From Wuchereria bancrofti (lineage: Eukaryota; Nematoda; Chromadorea; Rhabditida; Onchocercidae), in NCBI GenBank assembly GCA_005281725.1, contig SSBO01000102.1, positions 1 to 11,873 of the forward strand: DNA of 11,873 nucleotides, in the 5' to 3' direction. Of this stretch, positions 1-7,557 are shown piece after piece; within the stretch, counting starts at the first letter, position 1, and every line of letters starts with the position of its first letter. The notes under the pieces were generated by a model. The model was not told the DNA's origin and ran no database searches. It saw only the letters and a list, made by a program, of their open reading frames with translations. Position numbers and translations under genes: made by a program.

Positions 1-174
1 CAGTATCGAAGGCAAAGAAGTCAACGATCTGAACTGTCAAGGAAGGAAACCTACTTTGTTTCGCAAGGAAGCAGAGCAGTAAGAAAGAGTTACTAAATTT
101 GTTTTTACAGTGGCATAGATATTTTAAATTCACTGTGGTCCGTTGCACGTGCAATGTTGACAGATCGCGGGTAG
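1..174 (+). CDS. 3' end of an unrecognised gene, two exons
   Basis: Two exons, 1-78 and 111-174, join across a 32-base intron (gtaag at 79, tttttacag ending at 110). The joined frame starts at base 2 and ends at a TAG at 172-174, reading SIEGKEVNDLNCQGRKP... and closing with ...LNSLWSVARAMLTDRG. The composition is protein-like and the phases agree across the junction. Without splicing the same frame stops at TAA 80-82, only two residues into the intron, so the splice alters just the tail. The 5' part lies outside the window and I recognise no family. A 32-base intron is very short, so the unspliced ending is a real alternative. An AATAAA follows 37 bases after the stop. Confidence 0.4.
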
Positions 175-210
175 AAAAAACATTTCCAGTTTGTTCTATA
201 AACCAGGTGA

Positions 211-216
211 AATAAA
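211..216 (+). promoter_or_regulatory. Candidate polyadenylation signal AATAAA
   Basis: A consensus AATAAA lies 37 bases downstream of the TAG at 172-174 and on the same strand. It fits the 3' end of the partial plus-strand gene. In DNA this AT-rich the hexamer also occurs by chance, so position is the main support. Confidence 0.35.
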
Positions 217-488
217 CTCCTGCTGATTTGGAATTTTGAGAAATGAACTAAAATTAAAGACAATAACTAAACTTAAATTGCTATCGGAAATGTGAGATAT
301 TGTTTGATGTTCATACACATGATTCTTGAAGCTAAATATTATTGGATTTTCTTCATTTCTATAATCTTACTTAATTAGTAAAAGAATAAAAGAAAATTCA
401 TTTATTTGCAGCAGGCTCTTTTATTTATATCGAGGGACCTATCGTCTTTATACTGCATGCTTCCAATCTATCATTGATTTCAACTTTA

Positions 489-807
489 TTTTTGCTTATT
501 ATAAAACTTCAAACAATTCAAAATTTTGGGCTATTATCAAAATAAGTGAAGAGCCGATGGAGAAAACTATTTTCATGGTATTTTATCCATTCTCTTTAAA
601 ATAGTCCTTGTTTTCTTAACAAATATTATTCTAATTCAAAGTCATACNTTTTTGCTTATTATAAAACTTCAAACAATTCAAAATTTTGGGCTATTATCAA
701 AATAAGTGAAGAGCCGATGGAGAAAACTATTTTCATGGTATTTTATCCATTCTCTTTAAAATAGTCCTTGTTTTCTTAACAAATATTATTCTAATTCAAA
801 GTCATAC
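489..807. repeat. 159-base perfect direct repeat flanking a single N (contig overlap)
   Basis: Bases 489-647 and 649-807 appear identical, with an offset of 160, and only the N at 648 lies between them. The left copy ends exactly at the N and the right copy begins exactly after it. This is what two overlapping contig ends give when they are placed end to end with a one-base gap. A true tandem duplication with a breakpoint exactly at an undetermined base is much less likely. The region probably exists once. Confidence 0.9.
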
Positions 808-880
808 CATGCGTCAAAAACACATTGTTCTGCTTTGAGTCTTAGATTCTTTATACTTTACTCGAAAAATAGATTTGCAG

Positions 881-1069
881 ATTCCAATGCAGAAGAAACA
901 AACCAAAAGATATTATTATCGAGAACTGATTTCACTACAAGCGGGCTTCTACGACTACGTCAGTCTATCCATCAGTTAAATATGATTGCCGAAACTGCCA
1001 ATTATTGTCTGCCCAAAAAACAGAGAGAAACAAATACCCTATGAAGGAATATGCAAAGTTCATAGTAAG
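881..1069 (+). CDS. Exon of an unrecognised plus-strand gene, frame offset inside
   Basis: It follows an acceptor (agatttgcag ending at 880) and ends at a donor (AG|gtgagag at 1070). The first part reads IPMQKKQTKRYYYRELISLQ and continues to about 960. From about 963 a different frame takes over, reading VYPSVKYDCRNCQLLSAQ and ending KEYAKFIVR. One extra base near 959-963 would join the two halves. The second half then splices in phase to the exon at 1218. A CxxC pair (CRNC) is present but is too little to name a domain. A 69-residue frame over 835-1044 overlaps this exon and is the main alternative. No family recognised. Confidence 0.4.
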
Positions 1070-1217
1070 GTGAGAGTCCTACGTGCAATAGCCCTCTAAT
1101 ACACCGTATGACACATTTCGGTCTTGACATTGTTCAGGAGTCCAAACTTGTCCGAACTTCGAGTCTAACAACATCCCTAAATCGACCCCAAGAATATTTT
1201 TCAACATTATTTTACAG

Positions 1218-1360
1218 GCAGCTAGAGAGTCAAGACTTGAATGAGACGAATACATTGGTATTGCCAATGTCAAGACTTGAATGACGACGAATACATTCTT
1301 GCTGTTGGAATTCTGTTCTCAACAGAGAAATTCCTGATTTCATCTTTTATATATAATAAC
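1218..1360 (+). CDS. Exon of the same unrecognised gene, with an internal 40-base duplication
   Basis: It is bounded by a good acceptor (attttacag ending at 1217) and a strong donor (AAC|gtaagtt at 1361). It starts QLESQDLN and ends EYILAVGILFSTEKF followed by LISSFIYNN. The exon is 143 bases long, which puts its two ends in different frames. Removing one 40-base copy of the internal repeat restores one open frame that agrees in phase with both neighbours. The neighbours are the exon at 881-1069 across a 148-base intron and the terminal exon at 1415 across a 54-base intron. Confidence 0.5.
1229..1297. repeat. Imperfect 40-base-period tandem duplication
   Basis: GTCAAGACTTGAATGA begins at 1229 and again at 1269, and both copies continue to a shared CGAATACATT. 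The copies (1229-1256 and 1269-1297) differ by one inserted base, GAGACGAA against GACGACGAA. The period is not a multiple of three, so the duplication breaks the plus-strand exon that contains it. Confidence 0.85.
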
Positions 1361-1414
1361 GTAAGTTCCACTACCAAATGTGAATGATTAAATAAACTAA
1401 TACATTTTTTACAG

Positions 1415-1432
1415 ATCGATAAACTTTTTTGA
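1415..1432 (+). CDS. Terminal exon of the unrecognised plus-strand gene
   Basis: After a strong acceptor (acattttttacag ending at 1414) the frame carried from the exon at 1218-1360 reads IDKLF and stops at TGA 1430-1432. The intron before it, 1361-1414, is 54 bases with clear consensus ends. A longer open frame (INFFEKTFVIFHTHSRKDD) exists here but is out of phase with the preceding exon. The gene ends about 340 bases from the ect-2 stop on the other strand, so the two genes converge. Confidence 0.4.
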   Translation: MDKLF

Positions 1433-1770
1433 AAAAACATTCGTGATTTTTCATACTCACTCTCGAAAGGATGACATTTGATATCATTAAATCCAGTTAA
1501 GTAGTTCTTGGAAAAACACTACTTGAACAAATGGACTTCTAAAGGAATTTCTAAAGGAAATACAAATCATGGGGATTTCTTGAGTAATGGAAAAAAAAAA
1601 GGGTATAAGACCCATATGAACTTCATGACTGAACCCTCAAAACATCAGTGGAATCGTGTGCAATAAGATCCAAAAATGCTAAAGCTGTAATACCAACTAT
1701 CTAATGAAACGCGGAGTGACCTTGAAGAAAAAGACTAAAAGTACTGTGGAAAGGTTATATTTTCCAAAGA
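1433..1770. other. Intergenic spacer between convergent genes
   Basis: No exon seen. It should hold the 3' untranslated ends of the plus-strand gene and of ect-2. A poly-A run lies around 1590-1600. No canonical AATAAA was found close to either stop. Confidence 0.5.
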
Positions 1771-2065
1771 TTACTCTTTAATAGAATGAGAGAATATTGA
1801 ATCACGACGTCCAAGTGAGGGTAGGAATGTAGAAGTGGAAAGCATCTGTCGAAAACTCCGAGTCGGAATAGTGAAGCCGGCGGTATGTGTTTTTCCGTCT
1901 GGCGACGTCCTTTCAAAGCTTTCGTCGACTGGATGAAGATTACTGCGAGAGTGCAACCGTGACAGTGTATTCGACATACTCAAGTGCATAGTAGACATCG
2001 CACGCTTGAACTGGCTTTGTGCAGGGATTCCTAACGACTGATATTCACCAAAAGGATTTCGGATT
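1771..2065 (-). CDS. ect-2: ect-2 last exon: Ser/Arg-rich C-terminal tail
   Basis: It starts after a textbook acceptor (cttttcttttcag, ending at 2066) and stays open for 97 codons to a TAA at 1771-1773. It reads IRNPFGEYQSLGIP, then SMSNTLSRLHSRSNL, then LPSLGRRDSIFSHSIKE. The region is rich in Ser, Thr and Arg, as expected of the basic, phosphorylated ECT2 tail that helps hold the protein at the plasma membrane. Its first base completes the codon left by the exon at 2420-2531 (GC plus A gives Ala). It is the longest exon here with no lesion. Confidence 0.75.
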
Positions 2066-2098
2066 CTGAAAAGAAAAGACGCTTAAGCTCATGATTTT

Positions 2099-2139
2099 AT
2101 AGAAGTATCAATTGCTTTATAGTGAATTGATACTTCTAT
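2099..2139. repeat. Perfect 15-base inverted repeat in the last ect-2 intron
   Basis: ATAGAAGTATCAATT at 2099-2113 is repeated in inverted form at 2125-2139, around an 11-base spacer. It sits about 35 bases from the acceptor of the last exon (at 2066-2067) and could fold as a hairpin in the transcript. No function can be assigned; it could be the remnant of a small repeat. Confidence 0.8.
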
Positions 2140-2419
2140 TCAAGAGTGAGAGAAGTAAAGCTATGGACAATTTTTGTAAGTAGAATTCTAACGGAAAATT
2201 ATGCTCACGAAGGCATCCAACAGACTGACCGAAGAGGAGTAAAATTCCTTTCTTCCGCCCTACTCGTTGATTTATTTTCTTGGCAATTACAAAAGACAGG
2301 TTTAAAATACTGAACGAAGCTAGAAAAGCATAGGTAAGTGCCCTTATCTGCCCGTTTCCCCATTTTTTATGGAGAATTCCTTCAGTATCTATTATTTTAA
2401 TTAAGCAATAATCGCTTAC

Positions 2420-2531
2420 GCATGATTTAATGCTTTCTTGATAGTTGCTATGTTTTCTTTGACATCTAGAGATGATCTTCGTCGAAATCAACTTTCTCCA
2501 CCAGCGTGTTTCTTCCCACCAATTTATACAC
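2420..2531 (-). CDS. ect-2: ect-2 exon between PH domain and tail, frame offset
   Basis: It follows the acceptor tttaatcgtag and ends at a strong donor, CATGC|gtaagc. From the incoming phase it reads VYKLVGRNTLVEKVDFDEDHL and then meets TAG at about 2468. A frame shifted by one base continues as DVKENIATIKKALNHA and joins the last exon in phase. One missing base near 2468-2470 would restore a single frame. In ECT2 proteins this position holds the short helical stretch after the PH domain that leads to the basic tail. Confidence 0.6.
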
Positions 2532-2656
2532 CTACGATTAAAGTATGAAAAACAATTAACAGTACATAATATAACTCCCGTCTGACCCATTACCAAGAAG
2601 TAGACAGAGTTTGAGAGAAAAGAGAAACTAAAATTGGAATTAAAAAAAAACTTTAC

Positions 2657-2717
2657 CTGATCTGCAACTTCGCGTAAAAACTTTTCTAGCTTTCCTTCCT
2701 GATTTTCTAACAGCGTG
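2657..2717 (-). CDS. ect-2: ect-2 exon: last helix of the PH domain
   Basis: The frame reads STLLENQEGKLEKFLREVADQ and ends at CAG|gtaaag. It resembles the C-terminal helix of the ECT2 PH domain, where a Trp/Phe-Leu patch follows an acidic-basic stretch. The 5' edge is uncertain: a TGA lies just upstream in this frame, and the best acceptor (tttttgggtag, exon from 2717) has no matching donor phase in the exon at 2933. PH strands expected between the two were not found with confidence. Confidence 0.6.
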
Positions 2718-2932
2718 CTACCCAAAAATGTTCACCCTAGCTAACTTGAAATGAGAGAACGAACATATCTAAATTTTATATATATATCTAAATCTTACAG
2801 CTAAATTTTCTTACAGTTTTACAGAATCTGTAATAACTGACCTATTTGGATTTTATATAATACAAATAAAAAATGGATCAGAAAATCATTTCCAACTTGC
2901 ACCCATATTTTATTGAAAAATTAGACATTTAC

Positions 2933-3091
2933 CAGCGTGTACAAGACTTTGTATTCTACAAATGGAAGCAAGTATATACTGCTATTTTTTTTGCCATACC
3001 ACAATGCAGAAAGGGAGAGCTGTCGCGTGAAGGAATAATTTGAAAAACTGCGTCGTGTTGGAGTGCTGCTATCATCATTTCCTGTTCGCAC
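2933..3091 (-). CDS. ect-2: ect-2 exon: PH domain, middle strands
   Basis: Fifty-three open codons lie between an acceptor (gatttcttaag) and a good donor (ACGCTG|gtaaatg), in phase 0 at both ends. It begins VRTGNDDSSTPTRRSFSNYS and ends IYLLPFVEYKVLYTL. The end matches the ECT2 PH segment of the type HLMPLSQIKKVLDI, and the Ser/Thr-rich start corresponds to the variable PH loop. Its phase agrees with the exon at 3241-3366 across a 149-base intron. No lesion seen. Confidence 0.7.
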
Positions 3092-3240
3092 CTTAAGAAA
3101 TCAATACAAATTTCATTGGATATTTGCGATCCTAGTTCTTCTCAAGTTCATCGAAGTTGCGCTTTTTAGTTATAAAAAGTAAAAGTTTTGCTGCTAACTT
3201 CTAAATTCCCATGCATTTAGGTTTTTGTGTCAAAAATTAC

Positions 3241-3366
3241 GTTAATTTCTATTAAATCATTAAACAAAAATATAGGCATTCGTTTGTTCCGAATTTTGAC
3301 CCATTCATCCTTACCTCTCAACGACAGACATGTAGTTCAGTTTTTAATGTTCGAGCGCTTGATAGC
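3241..3366 (-). CDS. ect-2: ect-2 exon: end of DH to first PH strands, frame offset
   Basis: After the acceptor ggtttcag the frame carried from the previous exon reads LSSARTLKTELHV, matching the ECT2 stretch after the last DH helix. It then runs into a TGA. A frame offset by one continues as LSLRGKDEWVKIRNKRMPIF and LFNDLIEIN, which is the PH core (FLFND is almost invariant in ECT2). Adding one base within GTCTG near 3328 would join them. The donor AAC|gtaattt closes the exon in phase 0. A perfect-looking GAG|gtaagg inside this exon would remove the FLFND core if used. Confidence 0.7.
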
Positions 3367-3653
3367 CTGAAACCATTCCAACATTACTATATTTTCTAAC
3401 TACAGCACTAAATTGAATTTCTTGAAGCATACAAAACTACCATAAAAAATAGTCCCATACCCAAACATGCAAATGTTACCGAATTATATGCATTTCTGAA
3501 CAAACTTTTAAATTGTTCATGTGCTAAAATTTCTTAATTGATTAATTGTTACAGTAATACATTGGAAACATCTCAGGAAGAGTTTTCCGATTTCGATGAA
3601 CTCTCCTCCTCCAAATGAAGCTCGAAATTTGATATTAGTTTTAAGATAATTAC

Positions 3654-3744
3654 CGTAGTAAACTTGCAGGACATCGTTCAACTTCACTGGACAACTTAAA
3701 GATCATTGCATAAGAATCAGTCTGCCTGCGCGACTCGCTCGTTT
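3654..3744 (-). CDS. ect-2: ect-2 exon: C-terminal DH helix
   Basis: It reads RRQTDSYAMIFKLSSEVERC then PASLLR, ending at CG|gtaatt. This matches the ECT2 DH end of the type KQIFDVVYEVDGCPANLL. The last two bases complete an Arg codon with the exon at 3366, so the downstream phase is right. The start is placed after tttctgcggag, which gives the length expected from the family but does not agree in phase with the exon at 3872-3953. Either one base is wrong or the acceptor is elsewhere. Confidence 0.7.
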
Positions 3745-3871
3745 CTCCGCAGAAACAGAATTTTAAACCTTTAAGGACTATTTATACGGAAGCAAACAAA
3801 ATTTCGCAATTTTTTCAAATATAACTGAACACAACTGTAAAAAGAAACATTTCCAATGAATCAAATATTAC

Positions 3872-3953
3872 GTGAGAGCTGCTTCCATAGCTCGTTTCGC
3901 TTTAATCAAATAAGTATTATCCGGATTTTTACGATCTGTCTTTTCCAAAATAG
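3872..3953 (-). CDS. ect-2: ect-2 exon: DH domain, after the RPxQR motif
   Basis: Acceptor gtcttgcag and donor AC|gtaata bound an open frame reading AILEKTDRKNPDNTYLIKAK then RAMEAALT. It matches the ECT2 DH stretch of the type LKKHTADENPDKSTLEKAI. Incoming phase agrees with the exon at 4098 (G plus CT gives Ala) across a 144-base intron. No lesion seen. Confidence 0.75.
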
Positions 3954-4097
3954 CTGCAAGACAACTACATCTTCATTCAATTAGAAAAAACTTTGTAAAT
4001 TCTAAAGACAAAAATGAAGAATTAGCGAAAAATTTTTTCATGACAACATTTATTTGACAAGCTATTTTGCTCTTCTGAAAATAAAAAGCAAGCATAC

Positions 4098-4342
4098 CCT
4101 TAAGAAGTAAGGCAACTGAGTGTAAACGTTATATTGGTCGCACTAATAAATCGGGTAAATTGTTCCGCTGACACTCCACTCGACTTTCCGCAGCTTTAAA
4201 AGTCAAATTTCAACAACTTCAAATGGAATAACTGACTAATGATGAGAAACAAATTTGACATACTTATTTGGTATAAATATGTAAGGCTTATAACAAAGCA
4301 CTTTTTAGCTATTGGTATGGTTTTATATAATTTAAGAGTTAA
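4098..4342 (-). CDS. ect-2: ect-2 exon: DH core with an in-frame TAA at the RPxQR motif
   Basis: It starts after attcgtttcag in phase 0 and first reads LTLKLYKTIPIAKKCFVISL, which aligns position by position with the ECT2 segment IFLKYSKDLVKTYPPFVNFF (L-K, K and F-V coincide). It continues to LFHLKLLKFDF and then TAA at 4196. Dropping one T from a TTTT run there carries the frame into KAAESRVECQRNNLPDLLV then RPI. The next codon is TAA (4129-4131), where ECT2 and most DH domains have Gln, and homology resumes as RLHSVALLLK. Donor AAGG|gtatgc is good. An alternative is that a separate exon begins at 4193 after ttttaaag. Confidence 0.75.
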
Positions 4343-4698
4343 CTGAAACGAATACTGAGAATAGTTTTTCGTAAACCTTATCACAGAGAATTTCTAATAT
4401 TCAGTTTTCTTATGGTTATTATAGTGTTTTCTACTTGAATTATTTATCAATCTATTAATTATTGGTTAATATACAAACATTCCAGTAACCCTTATGACCT
4501 TATTCTTATTTAGTGACTGCGGAAATATTAGTTATAAACTCTATTAAACAATGATAGTGATAAGTGGTACTAACAAGGGTTAAAGGAAGACGATAAAAAT
4601 GAGTTGATTACAAAATATGTGTTTCTCTCTGTTACATATCTTATCGATGACAGATCAATCTACTTCAAAAAACATTAAATAAAGTAAAAAAGTCAAAC

Positions 4699-4853
4699 CT
4701 TTCCAATCAAACGTTCATTCATCCAATGCATTATATAGCTTTGGTGTGTGCAACAAATATTCTCGTGAACATCGATTGGTGGAGGTATTTTAGCGAATAC
4801 TTGGCTTATTTCAGCTTTTGTGAGAAGACCACTATTCAAATTCAGTAATTGCA
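4699..4853 (-). CDS. ect-2: ect-2 exon: DH domain, second part
   Basis: It reads SGLLTKAEISQVFAKIPPPI then DVHENICCTHQSYIMHWMNE and ends RLIGK at GGAAAG|gtttgac. It matches the ECT2 segment of the type EEIKTIFGSIPDIFDVH. The frame is open throughout. The 5' edge is uncertain: the only AG before the open frame (ccttaaag, exon from 4853) needs one incoming base, whereas the previous exon ends in phase 0. Roughly the first eight residues are therefore doubtful. Confidence 0.75.
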
Positions 4854-5217
4854 CTTTAAGGGGTTAATTAGATACCTACAATATTTTGGCAATTTAAGAT
4901 AATTCAGGAAAATAAAATCTGTTTAAAATAAGAATCAAGAAAACAAAAAGAGTTGAAAGGAACGGAAAGTAGTTCGAAAGAAGATTGGAAAAAATGATAG
5001 AAAAAGTGCAAGACACATAATGTTAGCCAAAACTATAACCACTACTCACTTGAATTCGTATAATTAACCACGTAAATTTTTTATGCTTAGTAAATACGAA
5101 AATATAATTATATCAAAAATATACCAATTCTACAATACGGATTTTTGCCGTTAGGAAGCAAATTTATGGTCACCTTATTTACATGCGCTTGCAATAACAG
5201 CAAGGACAGATAGATAC

Positions 5218-5330
5218 CTGTACAACAATTTTCAATGCTCTTAAATAATTCTCCTTAGTTTCAAGCATTTCTTTACACACAGCATATCTTTTGTTGAGTT
5301 TTCTTGGAGAGCCATTCAATATTTCAGAAT
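5218..5330 (-). CDS. ect-2: ect-2 exon: start of the DH (RhoGEF) domain
   Basis: It reads SEILNGSPRKLNKRYAVCKE then MLETKENYLRALKIVVQ, ending at CAG|gtatct. The ExLxTExNYxxxL pattern is the signature of the first DH helix (conserved region 1), which contacts the Rho switch regions. The acceptor (gctatgaacag) leaves two bases that complete an Asp codon with the exon at 5582, across a 251-base intron. No lesion seen. Confidence 0.8.
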
Positions 5331-5581
5331 CTGTTCATAGCAAATGCTCTGAGTAGTCTAAAATTAGCAAGATATGTAATATTTGCTGATTTTCTAACAA
5401 TAGATGAGTGTCAGCTGCAATAACTTAAATTGAATCGACAATTCCGATACATTCCAGAGAAGTAAGGATAGAACCGTCGTAAGACTATTAGCCGCAGTTG
5501 AAAGAAGTTCAAAATAGTTATTTTGAATCTTTAACAAAAGTCAAAGCCCTTATAAAAGTCACTAACAAATAATAGGCAAAC

Positions 5582-5628
5582 CCAGAAGCGCTGAACAGTT
5601 ACTGCTATTAAGAACTTCCATGAATGAC
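5582..5628 (-). CDS. ect-2: ect-2 exon: linker between BRCT and DH
   Basis: It follows a strong acceptor (gattatttttcag), reads SFMEVLNSSNCSALL and ends CTGG|gtttgcc. Both phases agree with its neighbours. It lies in the low-complexity linker region of ECT2, and the homology is weak on its own; order and phase support it. The right-hand contig copy of this exon is cut off after ten bases by the N at 7311 (7312-7321), so only this copy is complete. Confidence 0.55.
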
Positions 5629-5725
5629 CTGAAAAATAATCTTCATCACATCGTTACATTAAATAATCGAACTATCTATTGAAAAAAAAAAAAAAACGTC
5701 AACAATAGATGAAATAAATGCTTAC

Positions 5726-5864
5726 TTGGATACCGATTTCCTAGCGCGATTAGCTAACTCAGCGGTATTTGGTGAAAGCGTAGAGTTATGCTTGGTCCGC
5801 TACCCTTCCACTTATATACAGTTTCATTCGCGCAACAGTTCAACTGTACAGAGATCCAAAACCA
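5726..5864 (-). CDS. ect-2: ect-2 WFW exon (third BRCT), left contig copy
   Basis: Identical to the exon described at 7419-7557. In this copy its donor (TCCAA|gtaagc at 5725) leads to the complete next exon at 5582-5628. Confidence 0.7.
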
Positions 5865-5903
5865 CTGGAAATGATATAATTCTACGTAACTTTTCTTTTT
5901 TTC

Positions 5904-6082
5904 ATCAATAACCCTTCCCATCAATAATAAATCAAAATAAATAAACTTCGAAACAGACTTCTCCAGAAACTAAATGCTGCTTCGCATCACATCCCTCTAC
6001 TTTTGCATTTAAAGATGTGGAAACCACTATATGAGTTGCTTGCTTTTGATTTAATTATTATCGATGGGAAGGGTTATTTGAT
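5904..6082. mobile_element. MITE-like element with imperfect inverted ends, left contig copy
   Basis: The left end, ATCAATAACCCTTCCCATC, is mirrored at the right end as ATCAAATAACCCTTCCCATC read on the other strand. The inverted ends run to about 35-39 bases with small gaps and one mismatch, around a core of about 100 bases with no coding potential. This fits a non-autonomous inverted-repeat element. It lies in the large ect-2 intron between the exons at 6305 and 5864. No clear target site duplication was found, so it could be a plain inverted repeat. Confidence 0.55.
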
Positions 6083-6304
6083 TTGCAGCTACTTTTCCTT
6101 CTAAAAAACAAATGTAAAAAAAAGAATCCCGGTACGGAAAATTCAAAAATATTTTTTTGGATCTCTCATATAAATTCATTTGGAAACACGTAACTTGTCA
6201 ACATTACTTGAATGCACCTATTCTGACACACAAATCTTATTTATATCAGGAAAATCAAGTTAATGAGTTTGTAAATCATAAAATTTCAAGCAGAACGTAC
6301 ATAC

Positions 6305-6508
6305 GCAGTCATGTCTAGCAAGTACTGCATCCAAAAATTTCCGATCGATGTAAAAAATTACGAAAAAGGGGCAAAAGGCAGCTTCAATGCAATCGAAAAA
6401 CATATTATTTTCTACGGTTTTCTCCTCTATATCAGTCAGATCTTTCTCGTCGTAGGCGACAAACCACAATAATAGCCCGCAAAATGGTTCAGCCATGTAT
6501 TTGTTCAT
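6305..6508 (-). CDS. ect-2: ect-2 third-BRCT exon, left contig copy
   Basis: Identical to the exon described at 7998-8201. Confidence 0.7.
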
Positions 6509-6601
6509 CTGAAAAAGCTCGAAATCTTTAAAACCTTAAAGAATAAAATCCAAATATTCCTTCCAAAAAAAGGAAAGGATGAGGTAAAGAAATCAACGAA
6601 C

Positions 6602-6704
6602 AAAAATCAATGGTAGTAACGCTGATTTGTATAGAATTTCTGGCAGCCCATGCAGCCCTCAACCAATCTAAATGCATTACACGGCATCCAACTGATACTG
6701 CCAT
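6602..6704 (-). CDS. ect-2: ect-2 second-BRCT C-terminal exon, left contig copy
   Basis: Identical to the exon described at 8295-8397. Confidence 0.7.
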
Positions 6705-6840
6705 CTGTAATACTATACTTTGATATTTTAATTTGTTGTACTTCTAAAAAAGCATGAGCTTCACTTGCCATACATCATCAAGGCAATTACTTTTATGTTT
6801 AAATCACCTGCCAAACTGTTGAAATTTATAGGAAAAATAG

Positions 6841-7027
6841 CTTATATGCTCTAGCAGCATCAGTGATTAAATAGGTGGTAGAGGCAGAAAATAGTCGTTG
6901 CACCCATGAAATGTACAAGATCAACAGCTTCTCGACAATTTTTGATCGAAAATCCCGATAAAGCAATTCGAACACCAGACATACTATCCGTATAAAGTGG
7001 TCGGTTTGGTCGAGGTACCAAGAATGG
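6841..7027 (-). CDS. ect-2: ect-2 second-BRCT N-terminal exon, left contig copy
   Basis: Identical to the exon described at 8534-8720. Confidence 0.75.
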
Positions 7028-7074
7028 CTGAAATATGGCATTAATGTATAAAGAAACAAAAGAAAAGCATGAAC

Positions 7075-7109
7075 CTGTTCACTAATAAATACAGAATTCA
7101 TCAAACTTC
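7075..7109 (-). CDS. ect-2: ect-2 short BRCT-joining exon, left contig copy
   Basis: Identical to the exon described at 8768-8802. Confidence 0.5.
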
Positions 7110-7418
7110 CTTGAAAATATTTGTAAGTACATTTGAAAATTGCTTTTGCTATCAATTTCCTACATTTTAAAATCCAAAAAATTTGGACAGATGTATTTTG
7201 CTCGTTCTATTTGTCAAACAATCGTTTTTGAATTAAATCGCTGAATCAGTCAAGTTATTAATTGGTAATACTTTGCCATATGCGACACGTTTCCGGATAA
7301 TTGCTGGGCCNCATGAATGACCTGAAAAATAATCTTCATCACATCGTTACATTAAATAATCGAACTATCTATTGAAAAAAAAAAAAAAACGTCAACAATA
7401 GATGAAATAAATGCTTAC

Positions 7419-7557
7419 TTGGATACCGATTTCCTAGCGCGATTAGCTAACTCAGCGGTATTTGGTGAAAGCGTAGAGTTATGCTTGGTCCGCTACCCTT
7501 CCACTTATATACAGTTTCATTCGCGCAACAGTTCAACTGTACAGAGATCCAAAACCA
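7419..7557 (-). CDS. ect-2: ect-2 exon: end of third BRCT (WFW motif), frame offset
   Basis: After the acceptor atatcatttccag it reads WFWISVQLNCCANETVYKW, matching the ECT2 segment WFWGSIQMDARAGETMYLY that closes the third BRCT. That frame drifts into unrelated sequence and a TAG. A frame offset by one then reads KHNSTLSPNTAELANRARK then SVS, up to the donor TCCAA|gtaagc, in phase with the linker exon. At 139 bases the exon is one base off the length both phases need. The plus-strand open frame of 61 codons over the same bases is a shadow. Confidence 0.7.

Larger units (their letters stand above)
175..880. other. Noncoding AT-rich spacer with a contig join
   Basis: No convincing exon was found on either strand. 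The stretch holds the candidate polyadenylation signal at 211 and the 159-base direct repeat around the N at 648. It probably contains the 3' flank of the first plus-strand gene and intron or 5' flank of the second. Confidence 0.5.

Noticed and set aside
835..1044. 69-codon plus-strand open frame starting at TTG
   Set aside because: It has no ATG start and does not connect in phase to the exon at 1218. The overlapping frames used for the exon at 881-1069 do connect, apart from one base offset. It remains an alternative.
1079..1273. 64-codon minus-strand open frame (ILGVDLGMLLDSKFGQVWTP)
   Set aside because: The residues look protein-like, but it overlaps the plus-strand exon at 1218 and its intron, which have good splice sites and matching phases. 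I found no partner exons on the minus strand.
2117..2725. A 202-codon minus-strand open frame, the longest in the window
   Set aside because: Its first 22 or so codons are a real ect-2 exon (2657-2717). The rest reads through introns and through the 2420-2531 exon in the wrong frame, and its composition is T-rich and hydrophobic as expected of intron DNA. Splice sites with matching phase give a better explanation.
4129..4131. Reassigned genetic code in which TAA means Gln
   Set aside because: The stop at 1771 is TAA at a sensible C-terminus, and reading TAG as Gln in the exon at 2420-2531 gives a frame that does not join the last exon in phase. A mutation or an error is simpler.
5726..5911. 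61-codon plus-strand open frame, repeated at 7419-7604
   Set aside because: It begins at TTG, lies opposite the ect-2 WFW exon and shows no family resemblance. The exact repeat comes from the contig overlap and is not a sign of a conserved gene family.
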